8,298 bases of DNA from Clostridiales bacterium (GCA_021202835.1 JAJQCI010000030.1:1-8298); one strand, 5' to 3'. Positions 1 through 7,019 are shown, counted from the first letter of the stretch. Numbers and translations are program-made. Notes: a model not told the origin generated them from the sequence alone.

Positions 1-47
1 TTATTAATATATCGGGAGATGTATTGACAAATTTCATTTTTTGAGAT

Positions 48-53
48 AGGAGG
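48..53 (+). promoter_or_regulatory. Shine-Dalgarno site that sets the dctQ start
   Basis: A perfect AGGAGG lies here. The longest reading of the downstream frame would begin at GTG 53-55, which overlaps this site and so cannot be its start codon. TTG 62-64 is in the same frame and sits 8 bases past the site, which is ideal spacing. Positions 1-47 before it hold no recognisable gene. A TTGACA is present at 24-29, but no convincing -10 box follows it. Confidence 0.75.
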
Positions 54-61
54 TGTCTTTT

Positions 62-559
62 TTGAAAATTTTAAACTGGCTGGATGAGCATTTGGAGGAA
101 GCTCTGCTTTGTGTTATGCTCATGGCGATTACGGTAATTATGGGCATACAGGTTTTTTCACGCTATGTCCTTTCAAATTCTCTTTCATGGTCGGAGGAGA
201 TAACAAGATATTTATTTATATGGTCGGCTTTTTTAAGCCTTTCATATTGTACCAAAAAGAAAATAAACATAAGGGTTGACCAGTTTACGACACTGCTTCC
301 CGATAAATATGAATATGTTTTAAAGGCTGTGGGCGACGGTGTCTGTGTTGTGCTTTTTATATATCTTCTGCCCTTTGCCTTTACATATCTGACTCAGGCC
401 GTAAACAGCGGCCAGCTGAGCCCTGCCTGCGGCATACCTATGTATTTTATACAGGTTTCTCCTCTTGTGGGCTTTGTTCTTGTAATATTCAGATTTTTAC
501 AGAGATTTTACGGTGAAATCAAAAAGCTCTCAAGGGCTAACCGAAAGGGGGAAAATTAA
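62..559 (+). CDS. dctQ: TRAP transporter small membrane subunit (DctQ family)
   Basis: This is the small integral-membrane subunit of a tripartite ATP-independent periplasmic (TRAP) transporter, which works with DctM and an extracytoplasmic solute-binding protein to drive uptake with an ion gradient. From TTG 62 it is 165 residues, the usual family length. Four hydrophobic segments are visible at about residues 14-34, 47-63, 86-108 and 126-147. The family signature between the first two is clear: QVFSRYV at 30-36, then WSEEITRYLFIWSAF at 43-57. The basic loop usually written RGHIRVD appears here as KKKINIRVD (65-73). The stop lies 2 bases before the dctM ATG and the dctM ribosome binding site is inside the end of this gene, so the two are probably translationally coupled. 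The transported solute cannot be told from this subunit. Confidence 0.9.
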   Translation: MKILNWLDEHLEEALLCVMLMAITVIMGIQVFSRYVLSNSLSWSEEITRYLFIWSAFLSLSYCTKKKINIRVDQFTTLLPDKYEYVLKAVGDGVCVVLFIYLLPFAFTYLTQAVNSGQLSPACGIPMYFIQVSPLVGFVLVIFRFLQRFYGEIKKLSRANRKGEN

Positions 560-561
560 GC

Positions 562-1852
562 ATGTCGGCGCTGGCTGTTTTTATTATATTTATAGTTTGT
601 ATCATTATTTCTATTCCCATAGGTATATCGCTTCTTATTGCTACGGTTTTGCCCGGGGCCTTTGACCCTTCATTTACCGCAGGGGGAACATATGTCATAA
701 GGTCTATGCTGGGAGGAATCGACAGCTTTCCGCTTTTGGCTGTTCCTATGTTTGTTTTATCGGGAACCATTATGGCAAAGGGCGGAATTTCAAAGAAGCT
801 TTTTGACGTGTTTTCATACTTCTTAGGCGGCTTTACCGCAGGGCTTCCCTGTGCGGTTATAGTTACATGCTTGTTTTTCGGCGCTATTTCGGGCTCCGGC
901 CCGGCTACCGTTGCCGCAGTTGGCTCTATGACTATCCCCATTTTGACGGGCTTAGGCTATGACAAGGGCTTTGCGGCGGCTGTTGTTGCCGTTGCCGGAG
1001 GACTTGGGGTTATTATCCCTCCCAGTATTCCTTTCATTATGTACGGAACGGCTTCGGGTGAAAGCGTAAGCGAGCTTTTTATCGCCGGAATTATCCCCGG
1101 TATTCTTATAAGTCTTCTTCTTATGGTTTATGCCTACGGCTACTGTAAGAAAAACGGAGAGGACAGAGAGAAGATTGACGGCGTTGTGGCAAATCTTAAG
1201 AAAAAGGGCTTTTGGAAGGTTTTTAAAGAAAGCTTCTTTGCCGTTTTAACCCCTGTTATAATTCTTGGCTGTATATATTCGGGAGCGGCTTCCTACAGAG
1301 GCGGCCGTTATTTCCGTTTTTTATGCCCTTTTGGTAAGTGTTCTTATTTACAGAACATTAAGGCCCCGTGATATTTTGGGAGTTTTTCTTGAATCTCTGA
1401 AAACATATGCTCCTATTTTGTTTATACTTGCGGCGTCAATGGCTTTCTCGAGAGTTTTGACACTTATGCAGGTTTCACAGGTTATAAGCGGCTGGATTTT
1501 ATCCACGTTCTCAAGCAAGTTTGTTATTCTCATAGCCGTAAACATATTCCTTCTTCTTGTGGGAATGGTTATGGACACAACCCCGGCTATTCTTATTCTT
1601 ACTCCCATACTTCTGCCTTTAATGACGGATATAGGGGTAAACCCGGTTCATTTCGGCGTTATAATGGTTGTTAACCTTGCCATAGGCTTTGTTACTCCGC
1701 CTATAGGGGTAAACCTTTTCGTGGCAAGCTCTCTTTCGAAGATTCCCGTTATGACGATTTCAAAAAAGGCTCTGCCTATGATAGGCTTCTTCATTGCGGC
1801 CCTTTTGATTATAACCTATGTTCCGGCGGTAAGTCTTATTTTGGTTTCCTAA
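562..1852 (+). pseudogene. dctM: TRAP transporter large permease DctM, frameshifted
   Basis: This is the large, ion-coupled channel subunit of the TRAP transporter. It starts at ATG 562 after AAGGGGG (545-551). The first part, to residue 243 (Ala codon 1288-1290), carries the GAISGSGPATVAAVG motif at 107-121 and GGLGVIIPPSIPF at 146-158. The expected IYSG-xxx-PTEAA segment then breaks: the frame of 562 runs into unrelated residues and ends at TGA 1369-1371, while PTEAAV resumes one frame over from CCT 1292 and continues to TAA 1850-1852. The second part has the matching half-site (GMVMDTTPAILILTPILLP and FVTPPIGVNLF). Between SG and PTEAA only 7 bases are present where relatives have 9, so a 2-base loss, for example one repeat of a TCTC run, fits best. 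Repaired, the protein would be 430 residues, normal for DctM. No slippery heptamer is present and the second part has no ribosome binding site. It is either a real mutation or a sequence error. Confidence 0.9.
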
Positions 1853-1868
1853 AGAGAGGGGTATAAGA

Positions 1869-2864
1869 ATGAAAAGATTTTTAAGCATTATTTTAACGGT
1901 TATAATTTCCGCCGGGGTTTTAAGCGCCTGCGGCGAAACAGGTGACGGCGTTCAGCGATATGCATGGCCTTTGGGAACAAGCTCCCCCGAAGACACGGTA
2001 ACGCAGATTTATGCCGAAAAGTTTGCCGATGAGGTTTATGAGCTTTCGGGAGGAACCATGAAAATTCAGGTTTATCCAAACTCCACCTTAGGCGGCGACA
2101 GAGAGCTTATAGAGTGCGCTCAGGACGGCAGCATTCCCTTTGTAGTTCAGAACACGGCGCCTCAGGTAAGCTTTATTCCCGAGCTTTGTGTTTTCGACCT
2201 GCCCTGTGTTTTCTCAACAATAGAGGAAACAAGAGAAACGGTAGACAATCCCGAATTCAGAGAAAAAATAGACCCTCTTTATGAGGGGGCAGGCCTTAAG
2301 CTTTTGGGAATTTCAGACCAGGGCTTCAGAGTTATGACAACAAATAAAAAAATAGAAAGCCTTGACGATTTTAAGGGCCAGAAAATAAGAACTATGGAAA
2401 ACTCTTATCATTTGGCTTTCTGGAAGGCCATAAACGCCAACCCCACACCTATGACCTTCAGCGAGGTTTATATAGGCCTTCAGCAGGGAACAATAGACGC
2501 ACAGGAGAACCCCTATGAGGTTATTGTTTCTTCAAAATTCTATGAACAGCAGGACTATGTTATAGAAACAAACCATCTTCCCCACCTTATAACCCTTATA
2601 GTCAGCAAGGATTTCTATGATTCTCTTGAGCCGGAAAAACAGGCGGTTATAGACGAGGCGGCGGAGATTGCCCTTGAATATTCAAGAGAACAGTCTGACG
2701 AAAGAATCGCCGGAAAAATAGACGCTATTATAGAGGGCGGAGCGGAAATAGTTCCCGTTTCGGACGAATTAAGGCAGGAAATGATAGATTCGGCATCAGG
2801 TGTTTATGATTCTATAAGAAAAGCGGCAGGAGACGATCTTGTAAACGCATATATAGGTCAGTAA
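1869..2864 (+). CDS. dctP: TRAP transporter solute-binding lipoprotein (DctP family)
   Basis: This is the extracytoplasmic solute receptor of the TRAP system. The 331-residue product begins with a lipoprotein signal: charged MKR, a hydrophobic stretch, and lipobox LSAC with Cys21 as the predicted lipid-anchored residue, as expected in a Gram-positive cell. The DctP fold is clear from ESGGT-like LSGGTMKIQVYP (59-70), the LGGDRELIE helix (74-82) and the hinge region. Conserved ligand residues stand out: Arg154 in QGFRVMTTNK, Arg174 in GQKIRTMEN and Asn214 in AQENP. Their 20 and 40 residue spacings match Arg127, Arg147 and Asn187 of the sialic-acid receptor SiaP. Arg174 should hold the carboxylate of an organic acid ligand. 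The exact ligand (dicarboxylate, keto acid or sugar acid) cannot be read from the sequence. The ribosome binding site GAGAGGGG lies just before ATG 1869, 16 bases after dctM. Confidence 0.93.
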   Translation: MKRFLSIILTVIISAGVLSACGETGDGVQRYAWPLGTSSPEDTVTQIYAEKFADEVYELSGGTMKIQVYPNSTLGGDRELIECAQDGSIPFVVQNTAPQVSFIPELCVFDLPCVFSTIEETRETVDNPEFREKIDPLYEGAGLKLLGISDQGFRVMTTNKKIESLDDFKGQKIRTMENSYHLAFWKAINANPTPMTFSEVYIGLQQGTIDAQENPYEVIVSSKFYEQQDYVIETNHLPHLITLIVSKDFYDSLEPEKQAVIDEAAEIALEYSREQSDERIAGKIDAIIEGGAEIVPVSDELRQEMIDSASGVYDSIRKAAGDDLVNAYIGQ

Positions 2865-2870
2865 AATATT

Positions 2871-2883
2871 ACGGCAAAGCCGT
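2871..2883 (+). other. Small intercistronic hairpin between dctP and hydE
   Basis: ACGGC (2871-2875) and GCCGT (2879-2883) can pair around an AAA loop, 6 bases after the dctP stop. No T-run follows. It may protect the dctQMP message end or slightly reduce read-through into hydE. It is short enough to be chance. Confidence 0.3.
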
Positions 2884-2903
2884 TATATAAGAGGGGTTTT
2901 AAT

Positions 2904-3947
2904 ATGAATAATATTGTGGAAAGCATATATAAAACCAAAAATTTGACTTTGGAGGAGCTTAAGGCGGTTTTAAGCTTCTCCGAAGAGGAAAGAGAAGAGC
3001 TTTTTTCCAAGGCAAGAGAGGTAAGCACAGGAAGCTTCCGAAAATAGATATATTTAAGAGGGCTTATTGAGATTTCAAGCTTTTGCAAAAACGACTGTTT
3101 TTACTGCGGAATAAGAAAAAGCAACCCAAAGGCAGAGCGCTACAGGCTTGACAGAGAGAGTATTTTAAGCTGCTGCGAAGCCGGCTATGGTCTGGGCTTC
3201 AGAACCTTCGTTCTTCAGGGAGGGGAGGACGGCTATTATACCGATGAAATTATGGCGGAGATTGTTTCCGAAATAAAGGAAAAATTTCCCGACTGCGCCG
3301 TTACTCTTTCGCTGGGAGAAAGGTCAAAGGAAAGCTATAAGCGGCTTTATGAAGCAGGAGCCGACAGATATCTTCTAAGGCACGAAACGGCAAACGCCGC
3401 CCACTATGGAAGGCTTCACCCCTCTTATATGTCTCTTGAAAACAGAAAGAAATGTCTTTATAATTTAAAGGAGATAGGCTATCAGACGAGCTGCGGAATT
3501 ATGGTTGGTTCGCCCTATCAAACTGTTGAGAACATATATGAGGATATAATGTTTATGAAGGACTTACAGCCCCATATGATAGGAATAGGCCCCTTTATAA
3601 CCCACAAGGATACGCCATTTAAGGACTTTAAAAGCGGAAGCGTTGAAGATACACTTGCCTTGCTGGCGGTTTTAAGGCTGATTTTTCCAAGGGTTCTTCT
3701 TCCGGCCACAACCGCACTGGGTACCCTTGACCCTATGGGAAGGGAAAAAGGAATTCTGGCCGGGGCAAATGTTCTTATGCCTAATTTATCCCCTGTGGGA
3801 GTCAGAAAAAAATATTCTCTCTATGACAATAAAATCTGTACGGGAGAAGAAGCGGCGGAGTGTAATGTGTGTCTCAGAAACAGAATCAGCCGTATAGGCT
3901 ATCAGGTAGCTGACTGCAGGGGAGACTACGGCGCTGTTTATGAATAA
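2904..3947 (+). pseudogene. hydE: [FeFe]-hydrogenase maturase HydE-like radical SAM protein, interrupted by in-frame TAG
   Basis: The frame opens at ATG 2904 after AGAGGGG and would give 347 residues, normal for HydE, except for TAG at codon 48 (3045-3047). Both sides read in the same frame and align to the family: AREV (37-40), then eight codons including the TAG, then IYLRGLIEIS (49-58). Relatives usually have Lys where the TAG stands. After it come the radical SAM cysteines C61, C65, C68 (CKNDCFYC), VLQGGED (103-109), TLSLGE (134-139) and LLRHETAN (157-164). A second C-terminal Cys set, C312, C320 and C323, has the same spacing as the accessory cluster of Thermotoga maritima HydE. HydE uses S-adenosylmethionine radical chemistry in building the diiron site of the H-cluster. 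If the TAG stops translation, only a 47-residue peptide results; a restart at ATG 3252 would lack the SAM cluster. PylB, a relative, is less likely because the CGIR and RHETAN motifs are HydE-like. No hydF or hydG is in view. Confidence 0.88.
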
Positions 3948-3951
3948 GGAG
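3946..3951 (+). promoter_or_regulatory. Shine-Dalgarno site that sets the dehydrogenase start
   Basis: AAGGAG overlaps the TAA stop of hydE (3945-3947). An upstream in-frame GTG at 3951 falls inside this site, so the start is ATG 3960, 8 bases downstream. The overlap suggests coupled translation with hydE. Confidence 0.75.
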
Positions 3952-3959
3952 TGGTTATA

Positions 3960-4949
3960 ATGAAGCTTTTGCATATAGGAAAAAAAGGCAATGTTGAAAG
4001 ATATACGGCGGCAGAGCGTTTTACGGAAAGCTTTGAGCTTGTTGATATACCTATGGGGCTTTCCGACGAAGAAATTTTAAAGGCCGGAGGCGACGCCGAC
4101 TTTATAATTGCCGACGCTATGGGAACGCTCAGCGCCGGGGTTATTGAAAATATGCCTAATTTAAAGCTTATACATTCCGAAGGGGTAGGCTTTAACTTTT
4201 TTGACATAGAAGCCGCAAAGAAAAGAAACATACCTGTCTGCAGCTGCAAGGGTATGAACGCTATGGCCGTTGCAGAGCAGACAATTCTGCTTATGCTGGG
4301 GCTTTTAAGGTCGGTTAAGCAGGGAGACACCGACGTCAGAGAGGGCAGACAGATTATAACAAAGGAAAACTATATGAAAGAGGGCAACCTCTTTGAGCTT
4401 GCCGACTTTAAGATTGGGCTTTTGGGCTTCGGAGACATCGGCAAAAGCGTGGCAAAGCTGACGGCGGCTTTCGGAGCGGAAACATATTTTTACAACACCT
4501 CCGGAGCAGACAAAAAAACTGAAGAGGAATACAAGGCGAAATATCTTCCCCTTGACGAGCTTCTTTCAAAATGTAATATGATAAGTATTCATCTGCCTGT
4601 TACGGAAAAGACGAGACATATGGCAAACGATGAATTTTTCGCCAAAATGAGAGACGGCTCATATATTGTGAATACCTCGAGAGGGGAGATTGTGGACAGC
4701 GGCGCCCTTATAAGAGCGATAAAAAGCGGTAAAATCGCCGGAGCCGGTCTTGACACGGTGGAGGGTGAGCCTGTTCAAAAGGACAACATACTTTTGAGTA
4801 TGGATAAAGCCGCTTCGGGAAAAATACTCTTCAGCCCTCATATAGGGGGAGTTACGGCCTCAAGCTTCAAGAGGGGCTACGCCATGGCCTGGGAAAATAT
4901 AAGAAGAATCTGCGAAGGGTTGGAGCCTGTTCGGGTTGTAAGCAGGTAA
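3960..4949 (+). CDS. D-2-hydroxyacid dehydrogenase (phosphoglycerate dehydrogenase-like)
   Basis: This is an NAD(P)-dependent oxidoreductase of the D-isomer-specific 2-hydroxyacid dehydrogenase family, which interconverts 2-keto acids and D-2-hydroxyacids in the cytoplasm. From ATG 3960 it is 329 residues, typical length. The Rossmann nucleotide site is GLLGFGDIG, with GxGxxG at 156-161. The catalytic set is present: Arg241 in NTSRGEIVD, Glu270 in EGEP and His294 in SPHIGG. The substrate-binding loop near SEGVGFNFFD (73-82) is also family-like. At the end of the second Rossmann strand, where NAD-preferring members have Asp, this protein has Asn179 (YFYNTSG), which could relax preference toward NADP; that is inference. 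It lies 12 bases after hydE and 34 bases before the HEPN-like gene. With the aminotransferase downstream it could link a keto acid, its D-hydroxy form and its amino acid. The substrate is unknown. Confidence 0.93.
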   Translation: MKLLHIGKKGNVERYTAAERFTESFELVDIPMGLSDEEILKAGGDADFIIADAMGTLSAGVIENMPNLKLIHSEGVGFNFFDIEAAKKRNIPVCSCKGMNAMAVAEQTILLMLGLLRSVKQGDTDVREGRQIITKENYMKEGNLFELADFKIGLLGFGDIGKSVAKLTAAFGAETYFYNTSGADKKTEEEYKAKYLPLDELLSKCNMISIHLPVTEKTRHMANDEFFAKMRDGSYIVNTSRGEIVDSGALIRAIKSGKIAGAGLDTVEGEPVQKDNILLSMDKAASGKILFSPHIGGVTASSFKRGYAMAWENIRRICEGLEPVRVVSR

Positions 4950-4983
4950 GGCAGTTTCAACTGTTCCATAGGAGGTTGTTTTC

Positions 4984-5376
4984 ATGAATAACTATGAAAT
5001 CTTTTGCAGAACGCTTAAAAACCTAAATGAAATTTATAAATATGATGAACCTTATAAAGTTATTGAAGCCGTGGGAATTTTAGAGCTGTACAGGCTTTGT
5101 TTTGACTGGGCCTGCAATATGATGAAGGATGTTTTGAAAAAGTACGGATATTCCGAAAGGAATGTTGAACATACAAAATCAATATTAAAGACAGCATATT
5201 CGGCGGGAATGATAGAGGACGAAGAAGTTTGGCTTTCAGCGCTGGCTGCAAGGAAGAATGTTTATAATACATATAACGAAGCTGCGGCTTTGGATATTAT
5301 AAGGCTTGTAAAAGAGCGGTTTTATGATATATTTGCCGGGCTTAAGGCCGAAATAGACAACAATTGGTCAGAGTAA
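4984..5376 (+). CDS. HI0074-type nucleotidyltransferase substrate-binding / HEPN-like protein
   Basis: This is a 130-residue, probably all-helical soluble protein. It resembles the HI0074 family, the HEPN half of MNT-HEPN toxin-antitoxin pairs. The characteristic order is visible: an LELYRLCFDWACNMMKDVL helix region (33-51), a SILKTAYSAGMIEDEEVWL segment (66-84) and the AARKNVYNTYNEAAA loop (88-102) where relatives read about DRNLTSHTYDE. The HEPN RNase motif is R, then N/D/H, three residues, then H. Here it is Arg90-Lys91 followed by Asn95 (codon AAT 5266-5268), so the catalytic His is absent and ribonuclease activity is unlikely. No MNT nucleotidyltransferase gene, the usual adjacent partner, is in the window. 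An AGGAGG at 4970-4975 gives good initiation at ATG 4984, so expression looks intended. Its role in a metabolic operon is not known; orphan members may have taken a structural or regulatory role. Confidence 0.75.
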   Translation: MNNYEIFCRTLKNLNEIYKYDEPYKVIEAVGILELYRLCFDWACNMMKDVLKKYGYSERNVEHTKSILKTAYSAGMIEDEEVWLSALAARKNVYNTYNEAAALDIIRLVKERFYDIFAGLKAEIDNNWSE

Positions 5377-5407
5377 AAAAATATTAAATAAAGAAAGGAA
5401 AATAGCT

Positions 5408-6607
5408 ATGATTAATGAAATGTACAAAGCAATGCTTACGGGAAAATCGGTTATAAGAGAGTTAAGCGAGTATGCAACGGAAAGAGGAAAGGTTATAGGC
5501 TATGAAAATGTTTTCGACTACAGTCTGGGAAACCCCAGTGTGCCCTGCGCCGACGAATTTACACAGGCGCTTAGTGACATAGTTAAAAACAGCGACCCCG
5601 TTGCGGTTCACGGCTACAGCCCGTCTCTTGGCATAACCTCCGTAAGGACGGCGGTTGCCGAAAGCTTAAACAAAAGATTCGGCATGGACTACGAAACGAA
5701 GCATATTTTCATGACCTCCGGGGCTGCCGGTGCGCTGGCTCACGCTTTAAGAGCGGTAACAAAGCCGGGAGACGAGGTTTTGACCTTTGCGCCCTACTTT
5801 CCCGAATATAACGAATATGTTAACAAAACGGGGGCTATTTTAAAGACGGTTAAGCCCAACACAGAAAATTTCCAGATTAATTTTAATGACTTCGAGGCCT
5901 GTCTTAACCCAAATGTTGCAGCTGTTCTCATAAACTCCCCCAACAATCCTTCGGGCAGTGTCTGTTCCACCGAAACAATAAAGAAGCTGGCTGAAATATT
6001 GGAGGCAAAGCAAAAGGAGTTCGGCCACGACATATTTATAATAAGCGACGAGCCCTACAGAGAAATTTTGTTTGACGGAGCCGACAGCCCCTATATAAGC
6101 AAATTTTATGATAACAGCTTATCCTGTTATTCATTCTCCAAGAGTCTGAGCCTTCCCGGCGAAAGAATAGGCTATGTTGCCGTAAACCCCAGATGTACAG
6201 ACAGCGATATTCTGGCTGTTATTTTCGGCCAGATAAGCAGAGGCATAGGCCACAACTGCCCTGCGTCAAGCATTCAGCTTGCTGTTTCGAAGGTTCTCGA
6301 CAAAACAAGCGACCTGTCTGTTTATGAAAGAAATATGAACCTTATTTATGACAAGCTTGTAAGTTTGGGCTTTGAGGTTGTAAAGCCCGGCGGAACCTTC
6401 TACATCTTCCCCAAGGCCCTTGAAGAGGACGCAAAGGCTTTCTGTATGAAAGCAAAGAAATATGACCTTATTTTGGTGCCCAGCGACAACTTCGGCTGTC
6501 CCGGATATTTCAGAATGGCATACTGCATTGACACGGAAAAGGTTTTGAGAAGCTTCGACGCCTTTGACAAATTCGTAAAAGAGGAATACGGAATTTCCGG
6601 AAAATAA
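5408..6607 (+). CDS. Pyridoxal-phosphate-dependent aminotransferase, class I/II (fold type I)
   Basis: This 399-residue cytoplasmic enzyme should move an amino group between an amino acid and a 2-keto acid. Fold type I landmarks are all present: a GNPS substrate loop (41-44), TSGAAGALAHAL cofactor phosphate-side segment (103-114), NSPNNPSG at 176-183, Asp214 and Tyr217 in ISDEPYRE, the Schiff-base Lys245 in SFSKSLSLPGERIGY (Arg253 also conserved), and Arg369 in GYFRMAY, the usual carboxylate-binding Arg. It belongs to the AspC-like class I branch; no feature identifies its amino acid. The ribosome binding site AAAGGA (5394-5399) precedes ATG 5408 by 8 bases, 31 bases after the HEPN-like gene. 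It is the last gene of the train and is followed at once by a strong terminator. Together with the upstream dehydrogenase it fits keto acid / hydroxy acid / amino acid interconversion. Confidence 0.94.
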   Translation: MINEMYKAMLTGKSVIRELSEYATERGKVIGYENVFDYSLGNPSVPCADEFTQALSDIVKNSDPVAVHGYSPSLGITSVRTAVAESLNKRFGMDYETKHIFMTSGAAGALAHALRAVTKPGDEVLTFAPYFPEYNEYVNKTGAILKTVKPNTENFQINFNDFEACLNPNVAAVLINSPNNPSGSVCSTETIKKLAEILEAKQKEFGHDIFIISDEPYREILFDGADSPYISKFYDNSLSCYSFSKSLSLPGERIGYVAVNPRCTDSDILAVIFGQISRGIGHNCPASSIQLAVSKVLDKTSDLSVYERNMNLIYDKLVSLGFEVVKPGGTFYIFPKALEEDAKAFCMKAKKYDLILVPSDNFGCPGYFRMAYCIDTEKVLRSFDAFDKFVKEEYGISGK

Positions 6608-6623
6608 TATAAAAATTTCAATA

Positions 6624-6668
6624 AAAAGCCGCACTGCCTGATTTTGCTTATCCGGCGGTGCGGCTTTT
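6624..6668 (+). terminator. Rho-independent terminator of the plus-strand operon
   Basis: The left arm 6624-6638 (AAAAGCCGCACTGCC) pairs with 6654-6668 (GGCGGTGCGGCTTTT) over 15 positions with one G-U wobble, leaving a 15-base loop. The right arm ends in TTTT and TTTG follows. It lies 17 bases after the aminotransferase stop. The A-rich left flank gives a T-rich tail on the other strand, so it may also stop transcription from the right. Confidence 0.92.
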
Positions 6669-6684
6669 GTTTGGGTAAGGACAA

Positions 6685-6739
6685 TAAGGATTATTTTTTT
6701 CACAGTGAAGATGTGTTTCAAAAAAACTGAAAATCCTTA
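6685..6739. repeat. Long imperfect AT-rich hairpin
   Basis: TAAGGATT (6685-6692) pairs with AATCCTTA (6732-6739). Inside that, seven T (6694-6700) face seven A (6720-6726), and CACA (6701-6704) can pair with TGTG (6712-6715). The right side carries a short CTGAA bulge. Together it folds into one rod of about 55 bases, 16 bases after the operon terminator. It could be a back-up terminator, the end of a small decayed element, or a structured RNA; the sequence does not decide. The outer arm ends on the TAA of the minus-strand coding-like stretch. Confidence 0.5.
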
Positions 6740-6943
6740 ATTTGTTTTGAAAACATTAGTGTCACACTCAAAATATAGTTTTTGTCCTTTGGTATTTATA
6801 ACATACATATTAAAAACAGCCGCCTGAACTCCGGAAAAGTAATAGCAGTTGTTAAAACCAAAATTCTACAGGGGCATAACCGCTGATGCGATAACTCCCT
6901 TTTGTGATTTAACATTAATGAGCTATTTGGAAAATGTCAACAT
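6737..6943 (-). pseudogene. Coding-like minus-strand stretch with two in-frame TAG codons
   Basis: Read on the minus strand from ATG 6943-6941 to TAA 6739-6737, this is a 68-codon frame whose only interruptions are TAG at 6925-6923 and 6868-6866. The last 42 sense codons are open and have coding-like third positions rich in T and C; they give residues such as NFGFNNCYYFSGVQAAV and INTKGQKLYFECD. The middle reads VKSQKGVIASAVMPL. A weak AAGGGA lies just ahead of the ATG. I do not recognise the family. It may be the decayed end of a gene, a short gene with TAG read-through, or chance. It lies downstream of, and on the same strand as, the Cys-rich gene at 7020-7919. Confidence 0.35.
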
Positions 6944-6982
6944 TTCAGACGTTCCCTTTTTATGTTGTTTTTACTGTAAAGA

Positions 6983-7009
6983 TGCGGAGAGGCCCGAAAT
7001 CTCTCCGCA
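6983..7009 (-). terminator. Hairpin downstream of the Cys-rich gene
   Basis: TGCGGAGAG (6983-6991) and CTCTCCGCA (7001-7009) form a perfect 9-bp GC-rich stem with a 9-base loop, starting 10 bases past the TGA of the minus-strand gene. On the minus strand the following tail is only TCTTTACAG, so the T-run is weak. On the plus strand CCTTCTTTATT follows. A termination role for the minus gene is likely by position. Confidence 0.7.
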
Positions 7010-7019
7010 CCTTCTTTAT

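Noticed and set aside
24..52. Promoter with TTGACA at 24-29 ahead of dctQ
   Set aside because: No acceptable -10 box lies about 17 bases downstream, where the ribosome binding site already begins.
1285..1300. Programmed frameshift in dctM
   Set aside because: There is no slippery heptamer or clear stimulatory structure, and DctM is not a family known to use recoding; a 2-base loss explains the break better.
3252..3947. A separate 231-residue gene starting at ATG 3252
   Set aside because: It is the in-frame C-terminal two thirds of hydE, lacks the radical SAM cysteines and has no ribosome binding site of its own.
2904..3947. PylB (methylornithine synthase) identity for the radical SAM gene, prompted by the in-frame TAG
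   Set aside because: The CGIR after the Cys motif, TLSLGE, RHETAN and the C-terminal accessory cysteines are HydE features that PylB lacks.
6266..6721. 151-codon minus-strand frame at the end of the aminotransferase
   Set aside because: It is antisense to conserved aminotransferase codons and to the operon terminator, and shows no family resemblance.
6913..6941. Minus-strand promoter TTGACA with a 17-base spacer inside the coding-like stretch
   Set aside because: The -10 position reads TAATGT, only a half match, and no good downstream gene would be served.
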